Shown: in pieces, positions 1 through 13,132 of the stretch
Layout: every line of letters starts with the position of its first letter
Numbering within the stretch: the stretch's first letter is position 1
Assembly: GCA_004794655.1 (NCBI GenBank)
Contig: SMMW01000638.1
Location: 310,001-374,000, forward strand
Reading direction: 5' to 3'
Source of the DNA: Marisa cornuarietis
Lineage: Eukaryota > Mollusca > Gastropoda > Architaenioglossa > Ampullariidae
Length of the DNA: 64,000 bases
Made by a program: the position numbers and the translations under genes
The notes under the pieces: model-generated
Databases searched by the model: none
Seen by the model: the letters and a program-made list of their open reading frames with translations, nothing else
What the model was told of the DNA's origin: nothing

Positions 1-3000
1 GTTTAGACTAGAGTTTTTCAAATTGTTTGGCTTCGTCGTAGAGCAGCTAGAGATCACTAATGTCACTTCAAACACCTATTTCAAAACTGAAGCTGACAGG
101 GATGAGGCTTAAGGTTCACGGTCTCGTAGATTTGCAATTTACTGGCCAGTCGACTCACAGCAACTTCAGTAGTGTATACAGGCTTTATCATCGTGTAAGT
201 AATGTGCTTCGCTACAGAACAAATGAAATCCACTCGAGCTGTGCTCGGTAAATACCCCTGTTTGCTCTCACAAATGATATGATCATCAGTTACCGGTGAA
301 AATAAAAGGCGAAAAACAAAATAGACTTCCATGATCCGCACTGGTCATTTTTATCTTGACCATTACAAGTCAACGTTTTAAATAGATGACCATTTACATG
401 ATAGTTACGATTTTTGTTTATTTAAGCAGTGATTACACTAGTAACACTACATTACACTAACAGTATTGTATTCGCCCTGTCGCTTGCCTTTGCTGGCAAC
501 TATCTGGACGCCTTGTCAGGGGTTGCGTCTTCCTAATGGTCTCCCTTATGACTAGTACTGTGGCACCGGCAAAACGGTTTGTTAAGTGACACCAGTCAAA
601 AGATAAAGTAACATCAAATGAATAAATGAATGAGCAGATGGGTGAGCTAGGAGATGTGTAACAGTTACTTCTTGCTGTTGAATATCCCTCCCTTGATGTT
701 ACTTCTACGACGGAGAAATTGTTGGTCATCTTTGTTAGGGCACGTAAGTAAGTAATATATAGTTGTTTGCATGTGTGCAAGATGCTGCTAGTTATGGCGC
801 GTGTTCTTCATAAGATCGCTTTCCATGCACACACTACCTCATCTCATGTTTCAACCTCTTCAACAAGACAAACATTTCACAGGTTGGTTAGGACTTCTAA
901 ATATACAATAAATATGAGTTCTTTTCTAAACGGTGATCGCTTTCAATGCAGTTCACTTGCGTGCTTATGTGACCAACGATCATTTCAACATCTAATGTGG
1001 CATGCGCATAACCTCAACCAAAGTGTAGTGGTGGCCTTTGTTAGTGTCAAGGAAAGTCCTACATACACTGTGCACAGTGCTGGTTCAAAGGTCGTCCATA
1101 GATACAGCAACATGGAAGATATAATTGAAGGCTCAAGAACTTGATTCAGGTTCTGAAATTCCAGGTAAGACAACTGTGTTACCATTAACGCCAGCAGGAA
1201 TCAACACCCTGTCATCACTGATGACCATCGACGATCCTTTTCCATCTACGTCTATTAACTAATGATAACGACGCCATCAACAGTACACAAGCACCGAGAT
1301 GTCTTTAGTCAGAATGAATTGTAGGTAAATAGTTTAGAATCAACGAAATCACAGAGATAATTGTGTACAAGGTATCGTGCATGTGCTGCCAATTGACTTG
1401 AGGTTTGCCAGCAACGGCTCTGTTATCCAATCAAGTTTGAGGTTACGAGACATGTACAGCGGACTGACCCCATGAAGACAGTGCCAGGCGCTGGGGAGAA
1501 GCTGATTGTCATTATAAAGAGGTGAGCCCGCAGCAGCTGCTTGGAATTGGGGGGGGGTGCAAGGGGAGAGTACTCCAAGCAGAGGGACCAGCTTGTTGTT
1601 CAGCGGACCAGAGGGCAGGGACGAGTTTGAGCGCATCAGTCCTTTAACGAAGTGGGCGAGATGGAGTCTGACCGGTGATATCCAGTCTCGTGTCCAATGT
1701 CGGGTATAGTAGCATGTAAGTGTAACGTTTATATTATGTCACGCAGTTACTATAATTACGACTGTGATGCTTTTTTCAAGGATAAATAATGTGCCTACTC
1801 ATAACTAGTTTGACACCCGCTTATTTTTACTTTTCGCCGATAAAAAGGTCAAAGAAAGCAGTCGACCACAAGTAGCAATAACATAACAACGAACATGAGA
1901 ACCATGCATCGATGCTTTAAATGTGACGTACGCTTCAGTGGAGCTGTAGTACTAAGAGCAGTCAGGGGGACATTCTGTGTCCACAGTAGTTTTCATTCTA
2001 TCACGACAATATCTCTTTTTTACTTCAAGGGGCCAATCGTGCTTTTTAATTCATTTACTTTATCGCATTATCCGTTTTTTGTAAAGTTTGAAGGCTATGT
2101 GTCATTATTTCGGGTTGAGCGAATATGTGTAGGGCGCCAGTAGGGAAACTTAGGTCAGTGAGTAACCAGTTAACCGCCAGAAAGTAACGGGCAGAAACAA
2201 AGGAAATGTCGTTGGCTTATCGAAAATATCTCCAAAGGGAAGTTCAAGGATAGACATTAGATTCTAAGCACGCTTTGAGAACTTTAATTTGTTTCCTGTG
2301 CATGATACGGGTGTTTGTTTTCATACTACAAAACACACATCTACAAAACATCTGGGTTTCAGATATTTTACATAAGTTGTAAATAAACATCTTGCTGGGC
2401 CCCTTTTCGGGGCCTACACTGAATAGAATAAGCATGAGATTTACTAGCAACACCAGGCTGTACATGTTGTAGGTGTTCCTGCTGTACTTTGTAGAGGTGG
2501 GCTGGTCAGTCAACTGTGTAGAGGTGGGTGGTCGGCGCCAAGATCAACAGAAGACTTGATGGCCAAGAACAAGGCGACAGTACGCATATAAAAGATAAAA
2601 TGTGTCATCTGCCGCCAGAGAGCAACATTGAGATCATATGTACAATGTCATTTCATCTATCTATATATATATATATATACACACAGACACGAGTGAGTTC
2701 AAGAAAGAAGTAAGCAAATATTCACTGCAAGCTGTCTGGACATGCAAAAGCATAATAAGGCGATGCTTTGTAAACTTATACCTTTTCAGAAAAAACGTTA
2801 ATAAATAAAATGAACAATATATTAGGTAGACATACAAAAGGGACACATTAAACAGAAAGCCCTGATGTTATGATGAAGTCTTTCTTTACAGTTGACTTAC
2901 TCTGACAGTCTCTTTTGAAGCCTCCGCCGTCGGGTGAGAAGCTTCAACATGAAAAAACACAGACACACGCTTTTTCACGGTTACTGCCCCTCTCATAATC

Positions 3001-3640
3001 AAACAATACCCGGCACACCACTTCCCGGAGATTAGACAGGTACAAGAAAGGAAAGAAAGATTTTGGACAAAAATATATTCTCTAAAATCTTACAAATCGG
3101 ATTTACATTTACTCTACTACTTTACTACCTTAATATTCTCCAAAGACTTTTATCTCCCAAATCTCCAAACACATAACGACTACGTAAAACAAAACTGAAG
3201 ACTCACCTCAACAGGTTTTGCTGTTCATAATTTACACTCTCTGAACCATTCAGACTAGTTATAGAACACTTGTGTTCAAATTACAGGTGACATAATACTA
3301 TAGGTATTGATTTAGAGTTGATACATGGTGCACATAATTTAATAAGGTTCACAATTGGCTATTTTTTCACAGACAGCTGTGACCAGCATAATAACAAATT
3401 AATCTTATTTACTATAAAGCCATTCTCTCTATATATATATTATCCTTGTATATATCGATTTTGCAAAAAGAATGCAATATATATTTTACAAACAATCTAC
3501 ACATAATTGTGCATATATTAATGTACGCACCAATATGTGTGGATCGGATATTATAGTATATATAACATTTGGATCGGATATTATGGTGTATAACATGATT
3601 ATCTTTGATTCTGATATAAGCTTATATACACACACCGCTA
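1..3640. other. Intergenic DNA, no gene recognised
   Basis: AT-rich DNA with only short open frames that carry no recognisable domain and no splice-bounded coding signal. Small AT and CA tracts occur, for example near 2660-2690. I see no RNA gene or transposon termini here. Confidence 0.5.
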
Positions 3641-3644
3641 CTCG

Positions 3645-3832
3645 TTCACCTGCTACCACCACCTTTACTATCGCATCTCTTCTTACAACTACTCCGACGA
3701 ATCCTACCCGCGGTCATCTACTAATCCCTCGCGTACTCCTACCACTAATGTTACTCTTACTACAGCCCCTACCACTACTCCAGCTGCTCCTTCTACCAAT
3801 ACCCCAATTGGCAGCTATTTTCACTGTTAAAC
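3645..3832 (+). pseudogene. Thr/Pro-rich (mucin-like) reading frame, apparently broken
   Basis: About 190 bp encode Thr/Pro-rich peptide in two successive + frames. The first reads TATRSPATTTFTIAS and then TTTPTNPTRG; the second, one frame over from about 3700, reads TPTTNVTLTTAPTTTPAAP and stops at a TAA after the residues SYFHC. Two adjacent frames that both give mucin-like composition look like one Thr/Pro-rich exon with a frameshift. A simple ACN/CCN-rich repeat would also give this. No signal peptide, partner exon or start was found, so function is unknown. Confidence 0.3.
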
Positions 3833-3899
3833 TATATATTTACAAATATGTATGGTTATTTAAATTATTTATCAAACAATCACGTGCACATGCATGATC

Positions 3900-4640
3900 A
3901 TCGTCCGATGCCAAGAAATCCAGAGACCACACCTGCGCACACCTGTCCGACGAAGCTTCCAGACAACGAAGACTGACAAGCAGCGTAGAGTGCATTGCCA
4001 CCCTGAATAAACCAATAGATCGTTTGACAGGGTAGAATGTGTCACTTCTTGCCTACGTAATAACTTCCCATTATATGTAATCCATGAACTGCATGTAAAA
4101 GGCAATAAACCAGTCGCTGTCAATGTTATCATCATCCTTATTCAACTGGAGTTCGCATTACACAGACCATCCATTGTCAGAGGCTACTAAAGTATCATTA
4201 TATTCAATATAGCGAAATGACAGATAAACGCATGTATGTATGTGTCACGTACAAGGTTGGTATAGGCAGGGAGGAGGTATACTGCGTTTGTATTTTTTTA
4301 CAAACTGCGTCTGTGGTTCTGCCTCTGCCACACAGGGACATAGGAGACATCGTGTGCTTTCAGTTTTCTTGAGCTTCACGAGCGGTGCGGGCGGAGCTCA
4401 GCCTTTGTTCAGGAGGACAGGGGTGGGTGTGTGGGCGCGTAAACAACCAGAGGGGTGCTTTCCATCGTCGTACGAAGTAGCCATTTCGCTTGGGCTGTCG
4501 ACATGTGCACCGTCGCTACCACTGTTACTGTGACATTGGTTGTCGTAGATGTTGCTGTTACTGTGACATTGGTTGTCGCAGTCTGGGAGTGGCTGTTGTT
4601 GGGACGTAGAAACAGGCGTCTGGGAAATTCTCTATGTGCT
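3900..4640. other. Intergenic DNA, no gene recognised
   Basis: No supported gene. A 22-bp segment around gttactgtgacattggttgt occurs twice (about 4525-4585), which is the only structure seen before the 72-bp repeat array that follows. Confidence 0.4.
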
Positions 4641-4644
4641 CAGT

Positions 4645-4943
4645 GAATACACCGGGCTGAAGGGAAGGCTGTGGGCAAACTACGGGTTTTGACAGCTAGA
4701 GCTGGTGTGAGGAGAGGACTACCCCGAGCTGAAGGAAGTCTGTCTCCGGAACTAGGTGTTCCGACAGCTGGAGCAGGTGGGTGCAGAGGAACACGCCGAG
4801 CTCACGGAAGGCTGTGGGAAACCAGGGGTATGACAGCTGGAGCCTGTGTGAGGAGAGACGACCTGGGATCCACCAAGACGGGTGATGGTTTCACCACCAT
4901 CTTACAAGCCGGAGGGGAAGGTGTCCACCTATCTCCAAGATGA
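4645..4943 (+). repeat. Three-unit ~72-bp tandem repeat in an open frame
   Basis: Three diverged units of about 72 bp lie in one frame that stays open from just after a TGA at 4642 to the TGA at 4941-4943. Translated units start RAEGKAVGKLRV, RAEGSLSPELGV and RAHGRLWETRGM, each followed by a TAxAG(V/G)xR-like block, so the period is 24 residues. There is no ATG at the head of the frame (the first candidate is GTG at 4671). It could be a repeat-containing exon of an unrecognised gene or a short non-coding minisatellite. A product cannot be named. Confidence 0.35.
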
Positions 4944-7592
4944 AGGAAAAGGACCGTTACAGCGAGTAGGCCTAACGGCTTGACCAGTGCTGTGTGATAT
5001 TCTGCAGCCGATCTCCTCGTCGCACTGACGACCGCTGACGGAGGCTTAATAGAACTAAACACCGGGGCAAACAGCGAGGCAAAAGTAAGACTTTCCCATT
5101 TAAGATAAGGTTAAGCAGGGGAAGGGGGCCAGTGTCGGCTCCTTTTAGAGTGGTTACAATTAGGTATCCGCTGGAGGGAATGTGGAGAACTGTTTTGTGT
5201 TTCTTTTACATCTTTTGTATTCGCTTCTTGCGTGGGTGTGATTTCATGTTAAGCAGTGTTCACGGAATAGTGATACTAGATTAACTGCTTTGTTCTGAAA
5301 GAACTGGCATTGCATTGTTTGTTTGGTTAATGTTTGTGTATTAATTGCTTGCGGAGGAGCCAGTTATTGATTTGATATGCTTGTTTAATCTTGACATTAA
5401 GTTTGATAATAACTACTCGTCTCTTCAACGGACGCTCTGCACCAAACTGATCGCTTGTTAATCTTTTTGTAAGAATGCGCATGTCCGAGGGTGGTCCGTG
5501 ACAGTTAAACATTTGTTCATGAGCAGCATCTACATAAAACAACAAATAATAAAATAATATAAAAGTGTATACTAAACAAATGACAGTTCAGTCAAGGGAA
5601 TCTGCTTTTCTTTGGTTGTTTGAATCTGATGGAACCATTGTTCATTCACTATTTTGTCTGCCATGTTATGAGGCTGGACCATCTCTTACACAAAAATCCT
5701 CAAAATAAGCCCATAGACCTCAAATCATTTCATTGGATTATATTGTTGCTGAATAGTTCGTCAGCTAACATTTGAGAAATTTTTATCACACATTCTGCTC
5801 AAATTAATTAGTTTTTCTAATCTAAAGATTATGTTGATCTTGCTAGGCAGGCCTGCCTCCAGCATCTAGACTTTTCTGTTTTTGTGTGTAGGAAACATAG
5901 GAACTACGATTAGCAGCACGTGAAATGGTTGTTTCTTTTTTGTAGACAGTTTGGACACTACATACATGAATGAATATAAGTAGTTTTACTATACGGCATT
6001 ACTGTTTAGACACGAACAACTAAAAATAATACATAAGAAATAATACTTTAAAATGTCAACAGGTGTAGCAGCCCTACCTGTTTATCACGCCTGTTCACAC
6101 TGTATAGAGGATGAGGCTGTATACCCTCCCGGTCATTCCATAAGCCTTAGACCAGGGCCTTCAGTAGCACAGACCGACCGCCAAGTGGCCACCCCAGGTG
6201 TGGCAGGTCATCATATTGGCTAGGGTACCTGACAGGGTAGGGACTGAAATTGTCAGAGAAACATGTGTGATGGAAGTAGAGAACTTGGCTTGCGTTTTAT
6301 TTTACAACATTGAAATCTTTTCCTTGTACGTAAAGGCATGGCAAAAAGATTATGTAACAATTTAACGAATCCCGTTAAAGCATCTTCACAACATGTCTTG
6401 TTATGAGAACAATAAAGGCAAAGTTGGCTGCCAGCTCATTGATGGTAACTTGTAAATTATAAACTAAAGAGACTGTACCACAGTAACGAGATTTTATCAT
6501 GCAGTATGTTCAAAATCCCAGCGACATGTTGACTTGATATTACCACGGAAAAGGACAAGTTACAGGAAAGTGTAGGGCATGATTGTTCAACTATTATGTT
6601 GTGAGCCAAGTCTCCGCCATGCCAGGGAGTGTCTGTAACGAGTGGTCCGACCTGCCTAACAAGATATTTGCTTGAGCTTCTACAGCAAGCGAGCGATTTC
6701 CAACTTTACAACTAGTGTTTGTCTTTGCGCTCCGCTGAAAATTGTTCCCTAAAGAAATTTCGCAAAGGTTTTGCTATTAAGTTTCGAACCCAGTCCTGTC
6801 AGTGTCTGCCATGTGCTGATGTTTTCTCAACAAACCTTCGCCGAGTTATTGACGGCGGCGCCTTTGAAGTAGGACGCGTGCTTTCAGTATTTTATTATTT
6901 GAGACAGAGGATACATTTTAAGTTTGTTTGCAAAGTAATTATGCGATGTTTACTACCATTGGAAAACAATTTAAATCGGATAAAAATCCTACACTAAAGA
7001 ACACAAATTAATTTCAACGTTTGGTGCCACCGTCTTGCCTCAGGCCATCAGGTAACAAAATGTGTACAGAACACCTCCACACACCCACAGACACAAAATA
7101 CTTTCCAACAAAGACTTTAGCTACGTGTGCACAGATTCGCAAACACACAACATGAACTGATGAAAAGACTTAATTTTAGTGTTTTCAGAATTGGAAAAAC
7201 AATCCTCAGAGAAGTAAAATGAATATTTGTAGCTTAAGAAATATTCCATTTAATCCAGCAAAATTGCAGCATGGTAAATTAAATTGGTAAAATACTTTTA
7301 TTAGCCAGTGTAACTATCGTTGTTGTATGTTTAACGACATTTAGGTATTTTGTGGAGTTTTCTATCAAGTAATTAGGGCTATGTAGAAATACTCAAGAAA
7401 ATAAAGTGAACTGATGGAAATGAGGAAACACAGAACAGAAATATACACAATTTGCAAATTCCTCCAACGTCCTTGAGTTGATTTTAAAACCTTCATGGCA
7501 TTTCGATCAACTGTCGAGAAGTAATTTTAGGAAAAACTAGTCGATATTATGCTCATGAATAAAACAGTAGGAGGAAACAATGAGTAAGACAG
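4944..7592. other. Intergenic DNA upstream of the first receptor
   Basis: AT-rich; only short open frames without recognisable domains. No repeat array or transposon end was recognised. The last part is the presumed upstream region of the receptor gene starting at 7664. Confidence 0.45.
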
Positions 7593-7599
7593 TATAAAG
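7593..7599 (+). promoter_or_regulatory. TATA box, candidate, of receptor gene 1
   Basis: TATAAAG lies 65 bp before the ATG at 7664. With normal spacing, transcription would start near 7625 and leave a 5' leader of about 40 nt. Placement is by sequence only; no transcript evidence is available. Confidence 0.4.
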
Positions 7600-7663
7600 A
7601 CAGACAAAGATAAGCCCGCAGCAAAAGCTAAATGAAAGAAATTTGTCCTCGCGCGTGGTTATT

Positions 7664-8791
7664 ATGGCTGTGTCTGAGAATGTTACACAAATAATTGTTT
7701 CTACTTTCTCAGGTCAAAGTTTTTCGGCCAGTGGGGACATAAGCCTTGCGACATACCTGCTAATATTCACGATATGTAGCGATTATCTCTCAACAGTCAT
7801 CTGTCTCGTGGGGATCCCAGCCAACATTATTAACTGTATCGTCTTCTATCGTCAGGGTCTTGGAGATCGTATGAACCTCTGTCTCTTTGGCCTGGCTCTG
7901 GACGACCTGGGGCTGCTAGTCTCTGTCTTTGCGGTTTCTTCTCTCAGCTTCTTTATCGCCTCGGTGGACAAGGCTTTTAGTATGGAGTATCTGATGAAGG
8001 CACTGGCTGGAGCAGGAGGCGTAGTGTATGCATTTCGCTCGGCATCCGGATGTATAACGATGATAATATCTATTGAGAGATGTCTTTGTGTTGTGTTTCC
8101 TTTAAGGGCGACATCTCTGATACGAACCCAAACTATGGGCATGTTGCTGGCCGCTTGTTTCTTCTTCCTTCAGCTCGCTCAGATAGTCCTCCCTCTCAAG
8201 GTCAGAGCTGTTGGGGTGTACAGCAACTTTACCAGGAAAACGGAGTGGTACATGGTGCCAACAAAACTTGGAGTTAGTCATAAAGAACTGCTTGACATCG
8301 TGGAAAACACAATTCTGAGTATATGCGTGCCCATAATAACTTTTGTGGTGGTTTCCTCAGCAACTGCTGTCACCGTCGTCCGTCTGAAGACGGCTATGAA
8401 ATGGCGGGAGATGTCCACTTCCGTCAGCAGTGAGTCCACCAGCCGACAGAGGACGCTGACCAAGATGCTCGTCCTCGTCTCCTGCGTCTACATCGTCAGC
8501 ATGGTCCCCTTTGTCGCTGTTATTATCGCTCGTCTCTTTGTGGAAGAATTCTCTCCCTTTGGCAAGTACTGTAACCTGTACCTGGCCTGCAACACTGTTG
8601 TCAACCAGCTGCCGCTCGTTAACAGCGCCGTCAACTTCTTCCTCTACTGTTCTCAGTCCACCCGCTATCGTGCTGACCTCCGCGCTGTAGTTCACTGTGT
8701 TAAGGTCGGGGTCAGGTCACTTCAACCAAAAGTGTCTCAACCACAGATGGGCCATCAGCATCTTAAATCCTCTGTGTGTAAGGTAGGGTAA
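7664..8791 (+). CDS. Class A (rhodopsin-like) G protein-coupled receptor, single exon
   Basis: A 375-aa seven-helix receptor in one uninterrupted exon. The open frame runs back to a TTG at 7643, but the first ATG is at 7664 (ATTATGG context) and gives a short N-terminus with an NVT sequon at residues 6-8. Helices: TM1 about 38-62 (GIPANIINC), TM2 71-95 with the acidic pair D80/D81, TM3 113-142 ending in IERC (137-140) in place of DRY, TM4 157-178, TM5 214-240, TM6 266-292 with P282 but no CWxP, and TM7 305-329 with NSAVNFFLY (320-328) replacing NPxxY. Helix 8 begins QSTRYR. Members of such families in gastropods are thought to be chemosensory or peptide receptors, but the ligand cannot be told from sequence. 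The receptor at 15733 is a close paralogue, sharing blocks such as RQGLxDRMNLCLF, TAMKWR and LTKMLVLVSC. Confidence 0.9.
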   Translation: MAVSENVTQIIVSTFSGQSFSASGDISLATYLLIFTICSDYLSTVICLVGIPANIINCIVFYRQGLGDRMNLCLFGLALDDLGLLVSVFAVSSLSFFIASVDKAFSMEYLMKALAGAGGVVYAFRSASGCITMIISIERCLCVVFPLRATSLIRTQTMGMLLAACFFFLQLAQIVLPLKVRAVGVYSNFTRKTEWYMVPTKLGVSHKELLDIVENTILSICVPIITFVVVSSATAVTVVRLKTAMKWREMSTSVSSESTSRQRTLTKMLVLVSCVYIVSMVPFVAVIIARLFVEEFSPFGKYCNLYLACNTVVNQLPLVNSAVNFFLYCSQSTRYRADLRAVVHCVKVGVRSLQPKVSQPQMGHQHLKSSVCKVG

Positions 8792-11700
8792 CGAACATTA
8801 ACCTAAAACTTCAGTCTACACCACACTGATGACATAAAGTACTGATGAAGATTTGTCAACATTGGTTTTTACTCGTCTTGAAAAACTTCATAATTAATTT
8901 AATCATCATCGAATTTTTCTATTCCTTATATTCACATTATTAAACATAGCATAATTTTAACTTTCTAAGACGAGCTTTGATAAATGGCTTTATTTATACT
9001 GCTTTGATTGCTCCTTAAAGAAACTTGTTCAATTGATACAGGTATTCGATGTTTATTATATACTTAATTTTTATTAATTATTACATAATTGAATTATAAT
9101 GTTCATAACAACTACAACGAAGATGACAACATTAATGATGATGAGGAGGGGAAGGAAGTAGAGGGAGAAGGAAAAGATAACGAGAAGGAGGAGACCAAAA
9201 ACAAAAAGAAAATAGTGCGAAGTTATAAACAGGAAACGAAGATCAATTCAAAGTAATAATTAAGACTATAATGGCGGATGTGTTAGTCTGCCTTTTAATT
9301 GCGGAATGCTTCAAGCAGCTAGCATGTTGCTGCTGTCATGTTGTATTCAGATTACACAGCTACTCGGCTTACAGTGGAATAATTGTATAGTCGTGTTGGC
9401 TTACAATCAGCATCCACAGTCTAGGCACTGCGACTACCAGAGTTCGGATCCTCGGACAGTCAAGGCCGCCAGCCCAGTCACGCACAGCCTTCTGTTGCCC
9501 ATATACATTGTTACTAAAATATTCACAATATTATACCAGTTGTTACCTCCATGTAAAGCAATTACACGACTTTTTAATAATTCACACAAAGTGCGGACAT
9601 TGATGAAGATATATTTTGGACAAAGCGATCATGTCGCACATTTCTTTTAGTGAAGACCTCGCCATGAGTCTCCTGCTGAAAATCACAGCAGCTGTTACAA
9701 CATTTTGTGAGAAAAGGATAGTAATTCACCTTCCGCTTATTACAGTGCTGGAATATTTATTTGATACAAACTGCTAAATTAAACTTTGATGTCAAATTGT
9801 AGTTTTTCTGAAGACCCTGGCGAAGTAAATGCAGCGATTTTTTCATTGCGACGACAGTAAGTCCACAGCTCAGTCGTTGGGCGCCCTGTGTAGACAATTG
9901 TCTACAACTGACAAACGTCTAGAACTTTCTTCAGTGTCTCAGTCTTCGCTACCTGAGCTCGTGCACAGGCTGTCTTCAGTTCTTACATCTGCAACAGCAT
10001 CACTAGACACTCAGCAGACATTAGCCGACATCAGCTGTCCCAAGCAAATGGAAAAAGAGAGCAAACCATCAGACAGAAGTTGTTTACAATCGTAAAATCA
10101 TTATTCTCTACCACACATATGCTTTACCATATTTATATTTGCAATCTCCAGGTTGACATGAATACTTTTATCAAAATTTTGTTTATCTGCATTGATGATT
10201 AGATAATTTAAGATTTAAAATGGACAGTGTTGAGACGAAGAAAACTAAAAAAAAATAAGGAAAGACTTAGAAAAGTAGACTCGGAGTTAGTGAAATTATA
10301 AAATGTAAATGTCGGCGATACTTAAGTCCACTTTTCATAGAAGTTTGTTGATTGTAGCATATGTAAGAGGCAGGCATCCTATTCTTTAATACTATTATGG
10401 TATGCACATTTCCTGAAGATGAAGTCAGTCTGACAGTTACAATCAAAGAAATGATCGAACGAAGAGCATTAATAGGGCAACAACTTTCATAAAACAAAGT
10501 ATTTTACACAACGATACACAAGGTAAAGTATATTTTATATATATTACAGATAAGGTATGTTACATTCAGACTATATAGATATCAAATATTGGGTTCTTTA
10601 TAATATACAGTTCCAAACCTACTTGTATTCTAGATACTATATTGTAACATCCGTTGTACATGATATGAACTCAGACATACAGATTTAACTTTATTTCTTC
10701 TCGTTTTCTCGGTAAACACAGAAGAATCCAGTAACTGTTGTTGTCACTAGTTGTCTGTCCTGTATAATGTCTTCCTTCTCATTATTATCGTCATGTGACT
10801 ATGTGATGCTCGTCTCCACTGCATCTAGCACTAAAGAAACATATAGAATACTATTTCCGTTTCTTTTAAGAAACTACTAAAAATCAAGTTAATTTCTTAT
10901 GAATAAGGCTGGTAATTCATGTTATAAAAAAGAAGTCGAGCAACTTGTGAAGGTGTTAGAGACAGAAATTTCCTCAGCTCAGGTTTTTTCTTTAGGGTGG
11001 TCCCTGTCTCCTTTTCCTCTCTGCTTTATTTTCCTCCAGATATTTTAGAGACATGTGTCTCTTAGGTGCTCCACACTGGAGTCTACATGGGTACCGAACT
11101 GACTAGAATATTTACATCTTGCCTCGAGTAATAGTATAACTGTATAACAACTTACATCTCTGAAGTCATCTACAGACTTTGCCAAAGATTCTATATAGTG
11201 GCAGTGCACAAACTCTGCCAGACTCATTCAAGCGTTTGTTTACAAGTGAAAAGAACACTATTTATAATTTTCTTCTAAAATTATTTCCTTCTCAGGGGCT
11301 ATAATCAGCGCAAGAAACCAGGAGTCGTACTGTCGTGCTACCTCCCTTATATTAATGTGATTCTAAAAACAAAACAAGAAAACAAAACGCGTTAGTTACC
11401 TTTATTTGTTACCTGTATTTTCGTTCAAAATAACGATGTCTATAACACGGTAGATTCCATGTAAAGGTCTAAAGGACTACTGACATTAGTAGTTGATTAC
11501 ATGGTTCACAGTTTTACAAAATATTGTTTTTTATGGACAGTGCATGGACGTTACCCACAAGATAATTTGAGTGACATGTCGCTAGTATATACAACAATAC
11601 CGGGCAAAAACTTTCTCAGACACTAGTTAAAATACACACAGGTAATAAAGCTCCACATGTTTTAGACAAAGAAAGTAATCACTAGTTGATGATAGCAATA

Positions 11701-11798
11701 CTATCACAGTATTGTTGTTATATCTCTGTGTATACACATTATTCTTGCTATAACTCTGTTTCTGTTTAAAAAGTATTGAGTTTACACAGTGCTGTATC

Positions 11799-11801
<3 letters not shown>

Positions 11802-11854
<53 letters not shown>
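11802..11854. repeat. (GT)n microsatellite
   Basis: About 26 uninterrupted GT units. It is one of many alternating purine-pyrimidine tracts in the window and lies about 190 bp from an opposite-phase (CA)n tract at 12042-12098. Confidence 0.95.
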
Positions 11855-11855
<1 letters not shown>

Positions 11856-12040
11856 TGTGCACTGTGCTCTAGCTATATGACTATCTGTACAACCGAGGCA
11901 ATTCTTACACATCAACAACATTTTTCTGTGTCCCAGGGTAGCTACAGGTAGTGTGAGTGAGGAGTACACAGCTTCTTGGAGCCACAATTGAATGTTTTAT
12001 TTCAGAAAAGACTCTTACATAATACATCTAAATCACACAG

Positions 12041-12100
<60 letters not shown>

Positions 12101-13035
12101 ACTAATCTTTTTTTCCTTTCTCTCGCACGCACGCACGCACACTTGTTTAGCAAAATGTTTAGACTGTATATATTTGTAAGCGTCTATATTTCTCGCCAAT
12201 CGATCTTTTTTTTTAATGTACCAACAAACAGCAGTCCAAGGTTTTGTGAATAATTATGTCTATACTAAATACCACTTTTTGTTTAATCTATGAAAATCAT
12301 AAAAAGTGGTAACTAAGGGCCATCCTTTATTTCTCACTTTTTTGCGCGTATGCTTTGGAATTTCGTTGATGTTTGTAATTGTTTAGAATTCTTTAATGTA
12401 AATGACATTTGTTTAATACACATAATAATACACATTGTAATTATAGATTTCAAAGTTACAAGATTACTGATAATTTTGAATATGTAAAAGCATTCAACAG
12501 GTTGGTGCAGCTGCAAACAATTCTTGCGATTACAAAGTTGTTCATAAATACATGCAATCTGACAAAATAAATCACTTCTGCCTCTTGTCCACAAAATATT
12601 GAAAGACATTTACGTTGGTGTGTTTTGTTAAATAAAAAACATGAAAATGTAAGAAAATTCGTGTGCTTTAAAAGCATCTGTCGGATGTGAGAGTAATCGC
12701 CTGCAAAAGACAGCATTAGGGTCGAGTTGTCAAATGATGCCATTTGGTCAAAACGATGACATGTACATCTGGAGATGATGTGGGACAGCTGTGTGAAGTA
12801 ACGAGTTCTTCCAGTCTGGTAACTGTCAGCTTTAATAAAAACAGAGTGAAAACTAAAACACCAGAAGGTTTTGTGCTTTTGTGGATTTTTTTTTTTTGCG
12901 AAAATCTTTTGGGGACGAATGTACTGGCAGTAGAATGTGTACCGATTTGTGAACAACAGAGGAAACTTTATTACTATCTTACATATAAACTATCGTTTAT
13001 AAAAAATTAATATTTTCCCTGCCTCGCCCTGAATC

Positions 13036-13040
<5 letters not shown>

Positions 13041-13095
<55 letters not shown>

Positions 13096-13132
13096 GCGCA
13101 CGCACACGCACGCACACACACACACACACACA
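13041..13132. repeat. (CA)n microsatellite with CG interruptions
   Basis: About 92 bp of CA repeat broken by cgcgcgcacgcacacgcacg in its distal half, which suggests an older, partly degenerated array. Confidence 0.95.
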
